This document shows, in pieces, positions 63,528 to 64,000 of a stretch of DNA of 64,000 nt. The DNA comes from Sphingobacterium composti (GTDB lineage: Bacteria > Bacteroidota > Bacteroidia > Sphingobacteriales > Sphingobacteriaceae): assembly GCF_009829075.1 (NCBI RefSeq), contig NZ_WUQZ01000012.1, forward strand, positions 1 through 64,000. Reading direction: 5' to 3'. A program made the position numbers and the translations under genes. How positions within the stretch are numbered: the first letter of the stretch is position 1; every line of letters begins with the position of its first letter. The notes beneath the pieces were generated by a model. That model did not search any database and was not told the DNA's origin. It saw only the letters and a list, made by a program, of their open reading frames with translations.

Positions 63528-64000
63528 ATGTCATTAGCAGATTTTTTCTCACCCATTAGCTTGTCGGATATTTCTTCGAAAGATGAATATCTCAATTCTC
63601 AGTTTGGACGTGTTATTCAAATCTATCAAGATGAATTTCCGAATTGGGAGGAAGAAGAAAATAGACCAAATTTAGCTATCATAGGTGTAGAAGAAGATCG
63701 TGCTTCGATCAATAACAAAGGAACCGCGAAAGCACCTAATGCTGTACGCAAACATTTGTATGACCTATACCAAGGCGATTATAAAACAAAAATTGTTGAT
63801 TTTGGAAATATCAAAGCAGGAGATTCGATCAATGATACCTATGCAGCTCTGAAAGTTGTTGTGGAGGAATTAATCAAAAAAGACATCGTTCCGATTATTA
63901 TCGGTGGAGGTCAAGATTTGACGTATGCGCAATATCGGGGTTATCAGGATTTAGAACAACGTGTGGAAGTTGCGGTTATTGATGCGAAGTTTGATTTGGA
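63528..64000 (+). CDS. Arginase-fold (formimidoylglutamase-like) protein, N-terminal 157 codons, metal ligands altered
   Basis: Open from ATG 63528 to the window edge. It reads MSLADFFSPISLSDISSKDE, NLAIIGVEEDRASINNKGTA, KAPNAVRKHLYDLY and VPIIIGGGQDLTYAQYRGYQ, then VIDAKFDL at the edge. These fit the ureohydrolase fold and Bacteroidota proteins annotated as formimidoylglutamase. However, the first manganese ligand (GGGHD/E in active enzymes) is Gln here, and the DAHxD motif is DAKFD, so two histidine ligands are replaced. The protein may bind no metal cluster and have another role. The C-terminal metal motif is outside the window. Confidence 0.72.
   Translation, partial: MSLADFFSPISLSDISSKDEYLNSQFGRVIQIYQDEFPNWEEEENRPNLAIIGVEEDRASINNKGTAKAPNAVRKHLYDLYQGDYKTKIVDFGNIKAGDSINDTYAALKVVVEELIKKDIVPIIIGGGQDLTYAQYRGYQDLEQRVEVAVIDAKFDL

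Noticed and set aside
1..64000. CRISPR arrays, rRNA genes and known riboswitches
   Set aside because: No array of regularly spaced repeats, no rRNA sequence and no recognisable riboswitch core was seen on either strand.

Overview
The window looks like a chromosome segment from a Bacteroidota member of the Sphingobacteriaceae type (Sphingobacterium/Pedobacter-like). The evidence is low GC, five SusC/SusD pairs, several promoter matches of the Bacteroidota form TTTG-N18/20-TAnnTTTG, little Shine-Dalgarno signal, and the gene order parA-parB-DUF5683-dapB-lepB. The genus is an inference.

Layout. 1-200: 5' end of an IS1182-type transposase on the minus strand, cut by the window edge. 672-8318: SusC/SusD plus two surface lipoproteins (DUF4959/5126/5000-like and DUF4998-like), no enzymes. 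8721-13681: a second SusC with a SusD-like_2 partner. 14021-36061: the most interesting block. It holds a NamZ-type (DUF1343, GH171) exo-N-acetylmuramidase, SusC/SusD, a DUF4623-like lipoprotein, a DigH-like GHL10 hydrolase, a metallophosphoesterase fused to a PQQ-type propeller, a second paralogous SusC/SusD pair, a GH9 enzyme whose fused polysaccharide deacetylase is in the -1 frame across a run of ten A, MurQ (MurNAc-6-P etherase) and a sodium:solute symporter resembling the MurNAc importer of Tannerella. I read this as a peptidoglycan-glycan utilisation locus. No MurNAc kinase, hexosaminidase of the NagZ type or regulator is in the window.

36129-38972: purine nucleoside phosphorylase and a putative porin. 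39120-39455: three tRNA-Val(TAC) genes with a truncated tRNA copy between them, followed by a scarred region: an IS982-family element with clear ends, a 5-bp target duplication and a frameshifted transposase, and a decayed RadC/JAB fragment. 41396-46443: a further solitary SusC/SusD pair.

46586-64000: mostly housekeeping genes. These are PaiB-type FMN-binding protein, NADPH-dependent FMN reductase, ParA, ParB, DUF5683, DapB and LepB; pdxJ (minus); diadenylate cyclase CdaA; an HglS-type 2-oxoadipate dioxygenase/decarboxylase directly followed by a YdiJ-type FAD/Fe-S dehydrogenase (a likely 2-oxoadipate to 2-oxoglutarate route); a minus-strand pair GH123-like hydrolase and DUF2911 protein; a minus-strand pair epimerase and SerB-ACT fusion; and the first part of a divergent arginase-fold protein that runs off the right edge. 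Most transcription units end in strong hairpin terminators, which help to delimit operons.
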